A stretch of 64,000 nt of DNA from Dehalococcoides mccartyi 195. GTDB taxonomy: Bacteria; Chloroflexota; Dehalococcoidia; Dehalococcoidales; Dehalococcoidaceae. The notes beneath the pieces are model-generated. The model searched no databases. It saw only the letters and a list, made by a program, of their open reading frames with translations, and was not told the DNA's origin. Below, one piece after another: positions 19,159 through 29,573 of the stretch. Each line of letters starts with the position of its first letter. The first letter of the stretch is position 1. The stretch lies in contig NC_002936.3 in NCBI RefSeq assembly GCF_000011905.1, positions 496,001 through 560,000 on the forward strand, given 5' to 3'. The translations under genes and the position numbers were made by a program.

Positions 19159-19668
19159 GTGGAAAAACTGGCAGAACTGGGAATAAATATACCTTCTTTC
19201 ATAGCCCAGGTTGTAAACTTCGGTTTACTCTTAGGTCTGCTGTATCTGTTTGCCTATAAGCCCATTCTGGCTAAACTTGACGAGCGTTCCGCCCGTATCA
19301 AGGAAAGCATGGAACGGACAGACCAGGTAAAAGAGCAGGCCCAGCGGGCGGAAGAAGAGTTTAAAAAGAAGATTGGCGAAGCCAGCCAGCAGGGGCAACT
19401 GGTGATTGAACGGGCTGTAAAGACCGGTGATGAAATCCGCCAGAAAGCCATAGAAGAAGCTAGGGCTGAAGCTGAAGCCATGCTTAGCCGCGCCCGGACT
19501 GAAATACGTCAGGAGCGGGATGAAGTAGTGGACCAGCTGCGCAAGGAATTTGCCGAACTGACCATTTTGGCGGCCGGTAAGGTTATTGACCAATCTTTAG
19601 ATAAAAAGGCGCATCAGGCGCTGATTGACAGTGTGCTTGAAAATAGCACCAACCTGCGGAAAAATTAA
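19159..19668 (+). CDS. atpF: F0F1 ATP synthase subunit b
   Basis: This is the 169-residue peripheral stalk subunit: one N-terminal membrane helix (VVNFGLLLGLLYLFAYKPI) followed by a long charged coiled coil rich in Glu, Ala, Lys and Arg. Only one b gene is present, so the stalk is likely a homodimer. GTG start at 19159 with AGGAGG at 19147-19152. Confidence 0.95.
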   Translation: MEKLAELGINIPSFIAQVVNFGLLLGLLYLFAYKPILAKLDERSARIKESMERTDQVKEQAQRAEEEFKKKIGEASQQGQLVIERAVKTGDEIRQKAIEEARAEAEAMLSRARTEIRQERDEVVDQLRKEFAELTILAAGKVIDQSLDKKAHQALIDSVLENSTNLRKN

Positions 19669-19688
19669 AAGAGAGCAACGGAGAAGCA

Positions 19689-20231
19689 GTGGCCAAAAGA
19701 GTTTATGCTATAGCCATGCGTTATGCGCAGGCATTATACGAACTGGCTAAGGAGCAAAAGTCTCTGGATAAGTGGCAGGAAGATTTACAGGATCTTTCCA
19801 GCCTCACAGAGGATGCTTCGGTTGCAGAGTTTCTCAGCAACCCCAAAATTGCCTCTGCCAGAAAACACAAGGTCCTTGCCAAGCTGAGCAATATAGATCC
19901 GCTGATGCTGAACCTGGTGGATATGCTGGTGGCTACCCGCAGGCTGGGTATCATGAGGGCTGTTTCAGGTGAGTATAACCGTTTGCTGAATGAGGCCAGA
20001 GGGGTGGAGGATGCTATTGTAACCACTGCCAAGCCTTCCAGCGAAGCGGATATTGAAATAATCAGACAGCAGTTAAGCAAGATAACCGGGAAAAAGATAA
20101 ATGTAGTAACTGCAACAGACCCCGGCTTGATAGCTGGTCTGAAAGCCAGAATCGGGGATAAACTGATAGATGGTTCTGTCAGCCGGAGGCTGGTCTTACT
20201 GCAAAACGAAATCAGTCAGGGACGTATTTGA
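19689..20231 (+). CDS. atpH: F0F1 ATP synthase subunit delta
   Basis: This 180-residue protein links the b stalk to the top of F1. It starts YAIAMRYAQALYELAKEQ, keeps the mid-protein FLSNPKI element, and has the C-terminal family ending SRRLVLLQNEISQGRI. GTG start at 19689 behind a GGAGAAG ribosome site. Confidence 0.94.
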   Translation: MAKRVYAIAMRYAQALYELAKEQKSLDKWQEDLQDLSSLTEDASVAEFLSNPKIASARKHKVLAKLSNIDPLMLNLVDMLVATRRLGIMRAVSGEYNRLLNEARGVEDAIVTTAKPSSEADIEIIRQQLSKITGKKINVVTATDPGLIAGLKARIGDKLIDGSVSRRLVLLQNEISQGRI

Positions 20232-20253
20232 TAACCCTCAGGAGGTGGCGTAA

Positions 20254-21765
20254 TTGAGCGCACGTGGTCAAGATATAGTATCTATTATTAAAGAGCAGAT
20301 AAAAGAATTCGGGGCTCCGGTCAGTATGACCAGCGTCGGTTCGGTTATCGAAGTAGGCGATGGTATCGCCCGTATTCATGGTCTTTCCAACGCCAAGTAC
20401 AACGAACTTCTGGAATTTCCCGGCGGTGTTATGGGCATTGCCCTTAACCTTGAAGAAGACAGCGTAGCCGCTGTTATCCTGGGTGATGATGCCAATATTA
20501 AAGAAGGCGATGAAGTAAAGGCTACCGGCCGTATATCTGAAATTACGGTTGGTAAAGGTATGATAGGCCGCGTGGTAGACCCCTTGGGCCGCCCTCTGGA
20601 CGGCAAAGGTCCTATCAAGGCTGAAACAGTCCGTCCTCTTGAACGCATCGCCCCCAACGTAGTTGACCGTAAATCGGTAAATACCCCGGTTCAGACCGGT
20701 ATTAAGGCTATTGATGCCATGATACCCATCGGCCGCGGTCAGCGTGAGCTGATTATTGGTGACCGTTCAACCGGTAAAACCGCCATTGCCCTGGATACCA
20801 TTATTAACCAGAAGGGCGGAGACCTGGTTTGTATTTATGTGGCTATCGGCCAGAAAGCTTCTAAAGTAGCCCGGACAGTAGCTTTGCTTGAGCAGTACGG
20901 CGCTATGGAGCACACTATTGTGGTTGCGGCCAACTCTTCTGATGCGGTTGCTTTGCAGTATCTGGCACCTTATGCCGGCTGCGCTATCGGCGAAGAGTTT
21001 ATGGAACAGGGTCAGGATGCTCTGGTAGTCTATGATGACCTTACCAAGCACGCTTGGGCTTACCGCCAGCTTTCCCTCCTTCTGCGCCGCCCGCCCGGCC
21101 GTGAGGCTTATCCGGGTGACGTGTTTTACCTGCACAGCCGGTTGCTGGAACGGGCTGCCCGCCTTAACGACAAGCTCGGCGGCGGTTCGCTGACTGCTTT
21201 GCCTATTATTGAAACTCAGGCCGGAGACGTTTCGGCTTATGTACCTACCAACGTTATCTCCATTACTGATGGTCAGATTTACCTTGAACCTGATATGTTT
21301 AACTCCGGTATCCGCCCTGCGGTCAACGTAGGTATATCGGTATCCCGAGTAGGTTCAAGCGCCCAGACTAAGGCCATGAAAAAGGTTGCCAGCAAGCTGA
21401 AGATGGATATGGGTCAGTATCGTGAACTGGCCGCTTTTGCCCAGTTTGGTACTTCCGAACTGGATAAAGCTACCCGTATGCAGCTTGAACGCGGTCAAAG
21501 AATCACCGAGGTACTTAAACAGGGACAGTACCAGCCGGTACCTATGGCTAATCAGGTTGCTATCCTGTATGCCGCACTCAACGGGTACCTTGACAGTGTA
21601 GAAGTGGCTAAAGTACGTGATTTTGAAAGCGGGCTTTATCGCTTCCTTGAAGCGAACTTTGCTTCAGTGCTGAACAATATCACCAAGGAAAATGCCATCT
21701 CTGCTGAAACCGAGACAGCCCTTAAGACCGCTTTGGATGATTACAAGAAGGGTTTAGTAGTATAA
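20254..21765 (+). CDS. atpA: F0F1 ATP synthase subunit alpha
   Basis: This is the 503-residue non-catalytic nucleotide-binding subunit. Walker [10 protein letters not shown] lies near residue 169 and the family signature [17 protein letters not shown] near residue 355. It starts with TTG at 20254, preceded by a near-perfect AGGAGGTG, so the weak codon is offset by a strong ribosome site. Second half of the nine-gene operon; spacing to atpG is 24 bases. Confidence 0.97.
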   Translation: MSARGQDIVSIIKEQIKEFGAPVSMTSVGSVIEVGDGIARIHGLSNAKYNELLEFPGGVMGIALNLEEDSVAAVILGDDANIKEGDEVKATGRISEITVGKGMIGRVVDPLGRPLDGKGPIKAETVRPLERIAPNVVDRKSVNTPVQTGIKAIDAMIPIGRGQRELIIGDRSTGKTAIALDTIINQKGGDLVCIYVAIGQKASKVARTVALLEQYGAMEHTIVVAANSSDAVALQYLAPYAGCAIGEEFMEQGQDALVVYDDLTKHAWAYRQLSLLLRRPPGREAYPGDVFYLHSRLLERAARLNDKLGGGSLTALPIIETQAGDVSAYVPTNVISITDGQIYLEPDMFNSGIRPAVNVGISVSRVGSSAQTKAMKKVASKLKMDMGQYRELAAFAQFGTSELDKATRMQLERGQRITEVLKQGQYQPVPMANQVAILYAALNGYLDSVEVAKVRDFESGLYRFLEANFASVLNNITKENAISAETETALKTALDDYKKGLVV

Positions 21766-21789
21766 ATTTCGAACCTGGCGGGAAGTTAA

Positions 21790-22647
21790 ATGGCTAATAT
21801 AAGAATAATAAAAAGGCGTATCCGCAGTGTCCGTAACATAGCCAAGATTACCAGGGCTATGGAAATGATTGCGGCCTCCAAAATGAAAAAGGCCCAGGAA
21901 CGCGGTCTGGCAGGTAGGCCTTACAGTGAAAAAATCACCGAGGTTATTGCTGCTTTGGCGGCTTTACCCCAGAGCGGTGAAATTTTGCACCCCTTGCTTG
22001 AACGCAGGCCGGTTAAAAAGATAGCCGTACTTCACATAACCCCTGACAGGGGTCAGTGCGGCGGCCTGGTTGCCAATATCAACCGCAAGACCGGTACGTT
22101 TATGCTGGAGCAGAAGATTCCGGTATCTGCCGTAGTTGTAGGGCGTAAGGGTGTGGATTTCATCCGCCGTATCAAACAGCAGATGCGGGCAGAGTTTATA
22201 AATCTGGGGGATAGGCCCGGCTACCTGGATACCCTCCCCATTTCCAGAGTTATTATGGATGACTTTATGAGTGGGGAAATTGACCAGGTTTTTATTGCCT
22301 ATACTCAGTTTGTAACTACCGCCGTACAGAAGCCTGTTCTTGAGCAGCTTTTGCCGGTAGTGCCGCTGGAATTGCCTCCCGGCCAGAATCTGGAATATAT
22401 TTATGAGCCGGAATCAGCTACTGTTTTAAATTCGCTTTTACCCCGTTTTGTTGAGATGAGTGTGTATCATGCCATTCTGGAGTCTATTGCCTCAGAGCAG
22501 TCAGCCCGGATGGTAGCTATGCGCAATGCTACCGATAACGCCAAAGAACTTATCGGAGAGTTGACACTTGTTTACAACAAGGCTCGTCAGGAATCTATCA
22601 CTAATGAGCTTTTGGACATCGTCGGCGGAGCTGCCGCGCTGGCCTAA
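21790..22647 (+). CDS. atpG: F0F1 ATP synthase subunit gamma
   Basis: This is the 285-residue central rotor shaft. The N-terminal RIRSVRNIAKITRAMEMIAASKMKKA and the C-terminal ASEQSARMVAMRNATDNAKEL helices are the family's paired coiled coil. The bacterial mid-domain is intact (DRGQCGGLVANI). No insertion of the chloroplast thiol-regulation type is present. Confidence 0.96.
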   Translation: MANIRIIKRRIRSVRNIAKITRAMEMIAASKMKKAQERGLAGRPYSEKITEVIAALAALPQSGEILHPLLERRPVKKIAVLHITPDRGQCGGLVANINRKTGTFMLEQKIPVSAVVVGRKGVDFIRRIKQQMRAEFINLGDRPGYLDTLPISRVIMDDFMSGEIDQVFIAYTQFVTTAVQKPVLEQLLPVVPLELPPGQNLEYIYEPESATVLNSLLPRFVEMSVYHAILESIASEQSARMVAMRNATDNAKELIGELTLVYNKARQESITNELLDIVGGAAALA

Positions 22648-22653
22648 TTCTAG

Positions 22654-24057
<1,404 letters not shown>

Positions 24058-24081
24058 GTATTATATCTGGCAGGTAAAAAA

Positions 24082-24504
24082 TTGGCTAAATTAAAGCTGG
24101 ACATAGTAACTGCGGAACGTTCGGTCTTTTCCGAAGAGGTGGATTTGGTGGTTGCCCCTGGTATTGAGGGTGAAATGGCCATACTGCCTCATCATGCCCC
24201 GCTGATGACAGCTTTGCAGGCGGGGGAACTTAAGGCCAAGATAGGCTCTGAGGAGTATTCTATGGTGGTTTCCGGCGGTTTCCTTGAGGTGCGGCCTGAC
24301 AGGGTAATTGTACTGGCGGACAGTGCTGAAAGGGCTGAGGAAATTGACATTGCCCGGGCTACCGAGGCTAAGAAGAGGGCTGAAGCCCGCATGGCTGACA
24401 AATACGAGCCCGGTATGCTGGCTGCCGAAACAGAGGCTTCGCTGAGACGGGCTATGATACGCCTTAAGGTGGCTGAGAAGCGGCGGAAACGCCCCTCTGT
24501 TTAG
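24082..24504 (+). CDS. atpC: F0F1 ATP synthase subunit epsilon
   Basis: This 140-residue subunit has an N-terminal beta-sandwich ([19 protein letters not shown]) and a C-terminal two-helix arm rich in Arg and Ala that can inhibit ATP hydrolysis. TTG start at 24082 with CAGG upstream. It is the last gene of the operon and is followed directly by a strong terminator. Confidence 0.94.
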
Positions 24505-24525
24505 TCGGAATTCAGTACTTACAAT

Positions 24526-24553
24526 AAAAGCCCCTCTAACGAGGGGCTTTTTG
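24526..24553. terminator. Bidirectional terminator between atpC and rimM
   Basis: AAAAGCCCCTC and GAGGGGCTTTT form an 11-bp perfect stem around a TAAC loop, with T runs on both strands. It ends the ATP synthase operon from one side and the rpsP-khpA-rimM operon from the other. Confidence 0.92.
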
Positions 24554-24574
24554 TTTAAGCGGCGGAAACTAAAT

Positions 24575-25078
24575 CTAGTCAAGCAGTCCGGGAATAGGGT
24601 CTATTATCACCTGGCCTTTTTGCAGGTTTATTTCCTTGACCACATCTTTGACTGCCGGTATCAAGGCCTCTTTAGCACCGTAACTGCTTACGTATATATC
24701 GTTTGAGGGCATATGGAGTATTTCCTTTATTTGCCCTATTCTATTACCGGACAGGTCTGTCACTTCCAAACCTATCAGCTGAAAGTCATAGTAAACGCCC
24801 TTCGGCAGTTTTTTCAAAGCAGCGGCAGGTATTTCTACCTGAGCACCGCTAAGCTCCTCAGCGGCATCAATACCGGTTATTTCGCTCAGGTGAACAATCA
24901 CCTGGGCTTTTTGCCAGCTGGTCTGGCTTATGGTATATGGCGCGCGTCCTATCAGGAGTTCATTCCCGGCATCAAAGCGTTCGGGGAAATCAGTCAGCAC
25001 CTCAATTTTGAGACCGCCGTTTATACCCCATACTCCCAGCACCTTGCCTATTAAAATATATTCTTCTTCTTGGGTCAT
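24575..25078 (-). CDS. rimM: 16S rRNA processing protein RimM
   Basis: RimM binds ribosomal protein S19 and helps mature the 30S head. The 167-residue protein starts [28 protein letters not shown], the RimM N domain, and carries the C-terminal PRC-barrel with [11 protein letters not shown] and a late [25 protein letters not shown] at 25087 would add three residues; ATG 25078 is preferred as it has GAAAG upstream, but the choice is uncertain. It is the last gene of rpsP-khpA-rimM; trmD and rplS, often next, are absent. Confidence 0.94.
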   Translation of the reverse strand: MTQEEEYILIGKVLGVWGINGGLKIEVLTDFPERFDAGNELLIGRAPYTISQTSWQKAQVIVHLSEITGIDAAEELSGAQVEIPAAALKKLPKGVYYDFQLIGLEVTDLSGNRIGQIKEILHMPSNDIYVSSYGAKEALIPAVKDVVKEINLQKGQVIIDPIPGLLD

Positions 25079-25095
25079 TTCTTTCACATATTAAT

Positions 25096-25142
25096 AAGGT
25101 CAACCCGAACCGCGGCACCGGGCCGGGGGAGGGGTTGACCTT
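25096..25142 (-). other. Long RNA hairpin between khpA and rimM
   Basis: AAGGTCAACCC (25096-25106) and GGGTTGACCTT (25132-25142) are perfect 11-base inverted repeats around a 25-base GC-rich loop that can itself fold. On the transcribed (minus) strand the stem is followed by TATTAATA rather than a T run, so it is more likely an mRNA processing or stability element, or a weak attenuator, than a full terminator. It ends about 18 bases before the rimM start. Confidence 0.65.
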
Positions 25143-25165
25143 AGATAGGCCTTAACTTGATTTAA

Positions 25166-25393
25166 CTAAAGAATTTCAAGACGGGCGCGCTTACCAGCTT
25201 TAGCCGCTTTAACCCGAATGAGGGTGCGCATTGCCTGAGCAATTCTGCCCTGCTTGCCGATAATTCTGCCCTTATCTACATCAGCTACCTTTAGAGTCAG
25301 CTTTATGCCTTCTTCTTCAGGTTCTTCTGTCACTACTACATCATTTGGCTCGTCAGCTAACGATTTGGCGATGTACTCGACAAGTTCTTTCAT
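25166..25393 (-). CDS. khpA: KH-domain RNA-binding protein KhpA
   Basis: This 75-residue protein is a single KH domain with the signature GRIIGKQGRIAQAMRTLI (GxxG loop IGKQG). KhpA binds RNA, often as a heterodimer with KhpB. Position between rpsP and rimM is the usual one in Gram-positive-type operons. ATG 25393 has AAAGGAG upstream. Confidence 0.93.
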   Translation of the reverse strand: MKELVEYIAKSLADEPNDVVVTEEPEEEGIKLTLKVADVDKGRIIGKQGRIAQAMRTLIRVKAAKAGKRARLEIL

Positions 25394-25408
25394 GGGATCT
25401 CCTTTTGT

Positions 25409-25657
25409 TTAGTTAGAATTAACGACGCCGGCCTTTTTCAAAAGACGGGCAACCGTATCCGTAGGTTGAGCACCTTTACCAATCCAGTAGAGGGCTTTTT
25501 CAGCGTTTATTACCACAGTTTCAGGATTAGTCATGGGGTTATAGGTGCCGACAAGGTCCGTATAAGTGGCATCACGCGGCGAACGGGCCTCAGTTACGAT
25601 TATCCGGTAGCAAGGCTTCTTGGGGGCTCCGATACGAGTGAGTCTGATTTTCAACAT
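25409..25657 (-). CDS. rpsP: 30S ribosomal protein S16
   Basis: The 82-residue protein starts [21 protein letters not shown] and continues with ARSPRD and LVGTYNP, the S16 signature. First gene of its operon, with its own consensus promoter about 30 bases upstream. ffh, often upstream in other bacteria, is not here. Confidence 0.97.
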   Translation of the reverse strand: MLKIRLTRIGAPKKPCYRIIVTEARSPRDATYTDLVGTYNPMTNPETVVINAEKALYWIGKGAQPTDTVARLLKKAGVVNSN

Positions 25658-25688
25658 GATTGTTTACCGCTTTACCTTTTTTGCTGGT

Positions 25689-25717
25689 ATTATGACTTAT
25701 CGTAGCCAAGCTGTCAA
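25689..25717 (-). promoter_or_regulatory. rpsP operon promoter
   Basis: On the minus strand TTGACA (25712-25717), 17-base spacer, CATAAT (25689-25694). Predicted leader is about 25 bases. Confidence 0.75.
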
Positions 25718-25796
25718 ATAAGCCGTTAGTGTTGCTTAGCCCCAGGAAGGTATAAATATATACAAATTATCTCTGTAGTTATCTAAAAATATTAGA

Positions 25797-25802
25797 TATA
25801 AT
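25797..25802 (+). promoter_or_regulatory. -10 element of the endonuclease V gene (leaderless candidate)
   Basis: TATAAT at 25797-25802 is only 6 bases from the GTG at 25809, so the message would begin at or beside the start codon. The -35 region (TGTAGT) is weak. Confidence 0.45.
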
Positions 25803-25808
25803 GTGAAT

Positions 25809-26474
25809 GTGAAAATTAAAAAGCTTCATGATTGGGATATGACGCCCTCTCAGGCAATAGCTCTCCAGCGTGAGCTGGCCCAGAAAGTGTCTGTTTGCGG
25901 TACTCTTCCGGATATACATCTGGTTGCCGGAGCAGATGTCTGGCACAGCCGCACTTCAGGTATGGGCAGGGCAGCAGTAGTGGTGCTTAGTTATCCCGAC
26001 ATGCAGCTGGTGGAAGTGAGCCGTTCCGAAGGGCATTGCCATTTCCCGTATATACCCGGCTTGCTCTCATTCCGGGAGATGCCCCTTCTGCTTTCTGCCT
26101 TTGAGGGGCTGGAAAATATACCTGATTTAATTCTGATGGACGGGCAGGGTTTAGCTCACCCCAGGCGGCTGGGTATTGCCTCGCATCTGGGGCTTTTTTT
26201 AAATAAACCGGTTATCGGTTGCGCCAAAAGCCGTTTGATAGGTGAATATACCGCTCTGGACGAAAGTGCCGGCAGTTTTTCAGATTTGTATCATAACACA
26301 GAGCTGATAGGGCGGGTTATGCGCACCCGCCAGGGGGTAAACCCTTTGTTTATCTCTGTGGGGCACAAAATTTGCCTTGAGGAAGCCTGCAGTATGGTTG
26401 CAGAATGCTGCCGGGGATACCGTCTGCCCGAACCCACCCGTCAGGCTCACCTGGCGGCTGCCGAGCTGATTTAA
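25809..26474 (+). CDS. nfi: Endonuclease V
   Basis: Endonuclease V cuts one base 3' of deoxyinosine in DNA made by adenine deamination. The 221-residue protein keeps the catalytic Asp in LVAGADVWH near residue 41, the FPYIPGLLSFRE wedge segment, the catalytic Asp in LMDGQGLAHPRRLGIASHLG near residue 110, and the ending RLPEPTRQAHLAA. Two GTG codons (25803 and 25809) are possible; the second fits the promoter spacing and gives MKIKKLHDWDM, which aligns with known family starts. No Shine-Dalgarno is seen. Confidence 0.93.
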   Translation: MKIKKLHDWDMTPSQAIALQRELAQKVSVCGTLPDIHLVAGADVWHSRTSGMGRAAVVVLSYPDMQLVEVSRSEGHCHFPYIPGLLSFREMPLLLSAFEGLENIPDLILMDGQGLAHPRRLGIASHLGLFLNKPVIGCAKSRLIGEYTALDESAGSFSDLYHNTELIGRVMRTRQGVNPLFISVGHKICLEEACSMVAECCRGYRLPEPTRQAHLAAAELI

Positions 26475-26588
26475 CCCTCCTTCCGGTATTATCATATCCG
26501 CCCATAAATGGTATTCTATATAATGCGGGTTCGGGTATGCAGCCCCTAACCCTAGTTTGTTTTCAGCGTTATATTTAAAAGAGGTATT

Positions 26589-27678
26589 ATGCAAGACATA
26601 TTAAGTGAACTTAAGAGCCGCATTCTTTCCGATATGGTGCGACTTTGACATTGCTGCTAAAGAACTGGAAATAACCGAACTGGAAAGTGCCTCTGCCAGC
26701 CCTGATTTCTGGCAGGACCAGCAAAATGCCCAGAAGGCTATGAAAAAGCTGGCCGCCAACAAGCGGGTTTCAGAGGTTTGGCGGGGTTTGGAGCAGCGGG
26801 TAAATGACCTCTTGGAGCTGTTTGCATTAACTCACGAAGACCCTTCTTTAGGGAATGAAATAGAGCGTGAGGTGAATACTCTTACTGCCGAGATTGATAC
26901 TCTGGAAGTAGGCTTAGCTTTTTCCGGCCAGTATGACAGCCGGAATGCCTTGCTTACGGTGCATGCCGGAGCGGGCGGGGTGGAGTCTCAGGACTGGGCT
27001 GGTATGCTTCTGCGGATGTTTATGCGCTGGGCAGAAAAGAAGGGTTTTGGTATGGAAGTACTAGACCAGAGCCCCGGTGAAGAAGCCGGTATAAAGAGTG
27101 CCACTCTGCAGATAGAGGGTGAATATGCTTATGGCTTTCTGAAGAGCGAGCATGGGGTGCATCGCCTTATCAGGCTTTCCCCATTTGACGCTGACCACGC
27201 CCGCCATACTTCGTTTGCTTTGGTAGAGGTAATGCCTGAAGCCGAAGACAGTGTGGATATTGATATAAAACCGGAAGATATTAAAATTGATATGTTCCGT
27301 TCCAGCGGTCCGGGCGGACAGAATGTTCAGAAAGTTTCAACAGCGGTGCGGGTTACCCACATACCTTCGGGGATTGTGGTTGCCAGCCAGACAGAGCGCA
27401 GCCAGCACCAGAACCGTGAAATTGCCATGCGGATACTGGCCTCCAAGCTGCTGGCGGTGGAGATTGCCAAGCGGGCGGAAGAACGTGCCAAGATTAAAGG
27501 TGAGCGTATTTCTGCCGAATGGGGCAATCAGATACGCAGTTACGTGCTCCACCCCTATAAAATGGTCAAAGACCACCGGACAGATTATGAGGTGGGTAAT
27601 GCGGAAGCTGTACTTGAAGGTGAACTGGACGGCTTTATAAATGCCTATCTCAGGCAGAATATAGGAAGGGAAGAATGA
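26589..27678 (+). CDS. prfB: Peptide chain release factor 2, with programmed +1 frameshift
   Basis: RF2 releases peptides at UGA and UAA. The gene starts at ATG 26589 (MQDILSELKSRIL), reads 19 codons to CTT TGA C at 26643-26649, then must shift +1 so GAC is the next codon; the second frame runs to 27678, giving about 362 residues. The GGQ hydrolysis motif (GPGGQNVQKVSTAVR) and the SPF stop-codon selector (RLSPFDADHARHTSF) are intact. The in-frame UGA lets RF2 regulate its own level. A conceptual ORF starting at 26605 is an artefact of the frame. It overlaps the next gene by four bases (ATGA). Confidence 0.97.
26634..26649 (+). promoter_or_regulatory. prfB programmed frameshift site
   Basis: The slippery codon and stop CTT TGA C are canonical. 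The upstream internal Shine-Dalgarno, usually AGGGGG three bases before CTT, reads ATGGTG here, which can pair with anti-SD over only about four bases (GGTG). Confidence 0.9.
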
Positions 27679-28901
27679 AAAGACATCTGTTAGCCCTGGG
27701 GCTTATGCTGGGGATGCTGCTTGGCGGGTTATTTCCTGTATCACTCAGTGCCCAAAGCTCCATTAGTATAGACAGAAATAATACAAGTATTACCTTTCCC
27801 AGCAGTATCGGCTTCAGTATTACGGCCAGCAGTACCAGCAATATTACTGATATTAGGCTGTATTATACGGTTGAGCGTAAAAGTTTTGCACAAATATACA
27901 GTGAATTCGTATTGGAAGTTACCCCGGCTCTTAGCGTAAGTGCATCATACTCATGGGATATGCGCTATACCGGCGGTATGCCGCCCGGAGCCAGAGTTAA
28001 CTACTGGTACCGGATAACAAATGAGGATGGAGATATTCTCATCAGCCCTATTCAGACCCTGGTGTACAATGATACCCGCTTTGACTGGCAAAGTATTTCT
28101 GAGGGCATGCTTGAAATTTACTGGTATGAGGGTGACCAGGCCTTTGCTGAGGAACTAATGGAGTCAGCTCAGGCGGCGCTGGTGCGTCTGGCAGCAGATA
28201 CCGGTGCCGAACTTAAAGACAAGGTTACGCTCTATATTTATGCCAATTCCTCAGACCTGCAGAGTGCTATGGTCTTTCCGGCTGAATGGACTGGCGGAGT
28301 AGCCTATACTGATTTTAATGTGATTGCTATAGGTATAGCATCATACGATATTGACTGGGGTAAAAGGGCTATTACCCATGAGCTGGCCCATAAGGTGACC
28401 GGCCAGATTACCTCTAACCCTTACGGGGATTTGCCGGTGTGGCTGAATGAGGGCATTTCTATGTATGCCGAAGGTAATCTGGAAGCTGTATATGTAAATT
28501 ATCTTATCTGGGCTATAAATCAGGATAAACTTATTTCGGTGCAAAGCCTGTGCAGCCCCTTTTCAGCTAATTCGGCTGATGCATATTTATCTTATGCCGA
28601 AAGCTTCACTCTGGTGAATTATCTTATTACTAATTATGGTTCTGAAAAGTTTTCAGATTTGCTGGAAACCTTCAGCCACGGTGCCGGTTATGACGAAGCC
28701 TTGCTGGCTGTTTACGGTTTTGATATCCAGGGTTTAAACACCAAGTGGCAGGCTGCTTTAAAAGACGGTACTATTGAAATTCAGCCGGTCAGGGCTATCA
28801 TGCTGACACCCGGGTTAGTAGTCCTTTTTACCATAGTAGGCGGGGGCAGTATTATAACCGCTTTCTGGTTATGGAGTAGCAGAGTTGCTTCCCGCACCTA
28901 G
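27675..28901 (+). CDS. Membrane-anchored gluzincin-like metallopeptidase (MA family)
   Basis: This 408-residue protein has an N-terminal signal segment (LLALGLMLGMLLGGLFPVSL), an extracellular beta-rich region, the zinc motif HELAH near residue 235 followed by a downstream Glu in WLNEGISMYAEG, and a C-terminal membrane helix (LVVLFTIVGGGSIITAFWLW). This is the pattern of the peptidase MA-like superfamily; the active site faces outside. Substrate unknown. It overlaps prfB by ATGA and radC starts inside its 3' end, so the three are translationally coupled. Confidence 0.78.
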   Translation: MKRHLLALGLMLGMLLGGLFPVSLSAQSSISIDRNNTSITFPSSIGFSITASSTSNITDIRLYYTVERKSFAQIYSEFVLEVTPALSVSASYSWDMRYTGGMPPGARVNYWYRITNEDGDILISPIQTLVYNDTRFDWQSISEGMLEIYWYEGDQAFAEELMESAQAALVRLAADTGAELKDKVTLYIYANSSDLQSAMVFPAEWTGGVAYTDFNVIAIGIASYDIDWGKRAITHELAHKVTGQITSNPYGDLPVWLNEGISMYAEGNLEAVYVNYLIWAINQDKLISVQSLCSPFSANSADAYLSYAESFTLVNYLITNYGSEKFSDLLETFSHGAGYDEALLAVYGFDIQGLNTKWQAALKDGTIEIQPVRAIMLTPGLVVLFTIVGGGSIITAFWLWSSRVASRT

Positions 28902-29571
28902 AATGCGTGATTTGCCGCTGGCCGAAAGACCCAGAGAAAGGCTTCAGTCTTTGGGGGCAGGGGTGCTTTCCTCAGCCGAACTTCTGGCGGTTATTTTGGG
29001 GCGGGGAGTAGCGGGTGAACCGGTTTTACAGAGCGCTCAGCGCCTGCTTACCCACTTCGGCGGTCCGTCAGGCATAGCCTCGGCCAGCGTGGAGGAACTT
29101 TTAAAACTGAAAGGCATAGGTCTGGCCAAAGCCTGCCAGCTGAAGGCTGCTTTTGAACTGGCTAAACGGGCAGGCGGGATTAAAGCCGAATACCAGCCCT
29201 GCATCAAAACCCCGGAAGACGTTTTTCAAATAATATACCCGCTGGTCTGTGACGAAAAAAAGGAACATTTTTTCTGCCTGATGCTGGATGTCAAAAGTAA
29301 GCTTATCCGGGTAGGGCATATATCTGCCGGCAGCCTGGATGAGAGTGTGGTGCATCCGCGCGAAGTCTTTAAAGAAGCACTTTCCGCCAGTGCCGCAACC
29401 GTAATACTGGCACACAACCATCCCTCCGGGGAAAGTGAACCCTCGCCGGATGATATCGGCCTGTCCGCCCGCCTAAGAGAGGCCGGGGGTATAATGGGGA
29501 TAGAAGTGCTTGACCATGTAATAATAGGCGGACAAACTTTTACCAGTTTAAAAAGACAGGGGCTTTTATAA
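28885..29571 (+). CDS. radC: RadC/JAB-domain protein
   Basis: This 228-residue protein has an N-terminal helix-hairpin-helix (ELLKLKGIGLAKACQLKAAFEL) and a C-terminal JAMM metal site with HNHPSGESEPSPDD near residue 175, the standard RadC layout. The family was named for DNA repair, but its true role is uncertain. Start TTG 28885 has GGAG eight bases upstream and lies inside the previous gene; ATG 28903 is an alternative without a ribosome site. Confidence 0.92.
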   Translation: MLPAPRMRDLPLAERPRERLQSLGAGVLSSAELLAVILGRGVAGEPVLQSAQRLLTHFGGPSGIASASVEELLKLKGIGLAKACQLKAAFELAKRAGGIKAEYQPCIKTPEDVFQIIYPLVCDEKKEHFFCLMLDVKSKLIRVGHISAGSLDESVVHPREVFKEALSASAATVILAHNHPSGESEPSPDDIGLSARLREAGGIMGIEVLDHVIIGGQTFTSLKRQGLL

Positions 29572-29573
29572 TT

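Noticed and set aside
28371-28480. HELAH protein as a cytosolic M48-type housekeeping protease
   Set aside because: A signal segment and a C-terminal helix place the site outside, and the spacing to the downstream Glu fits the MA-like group better.
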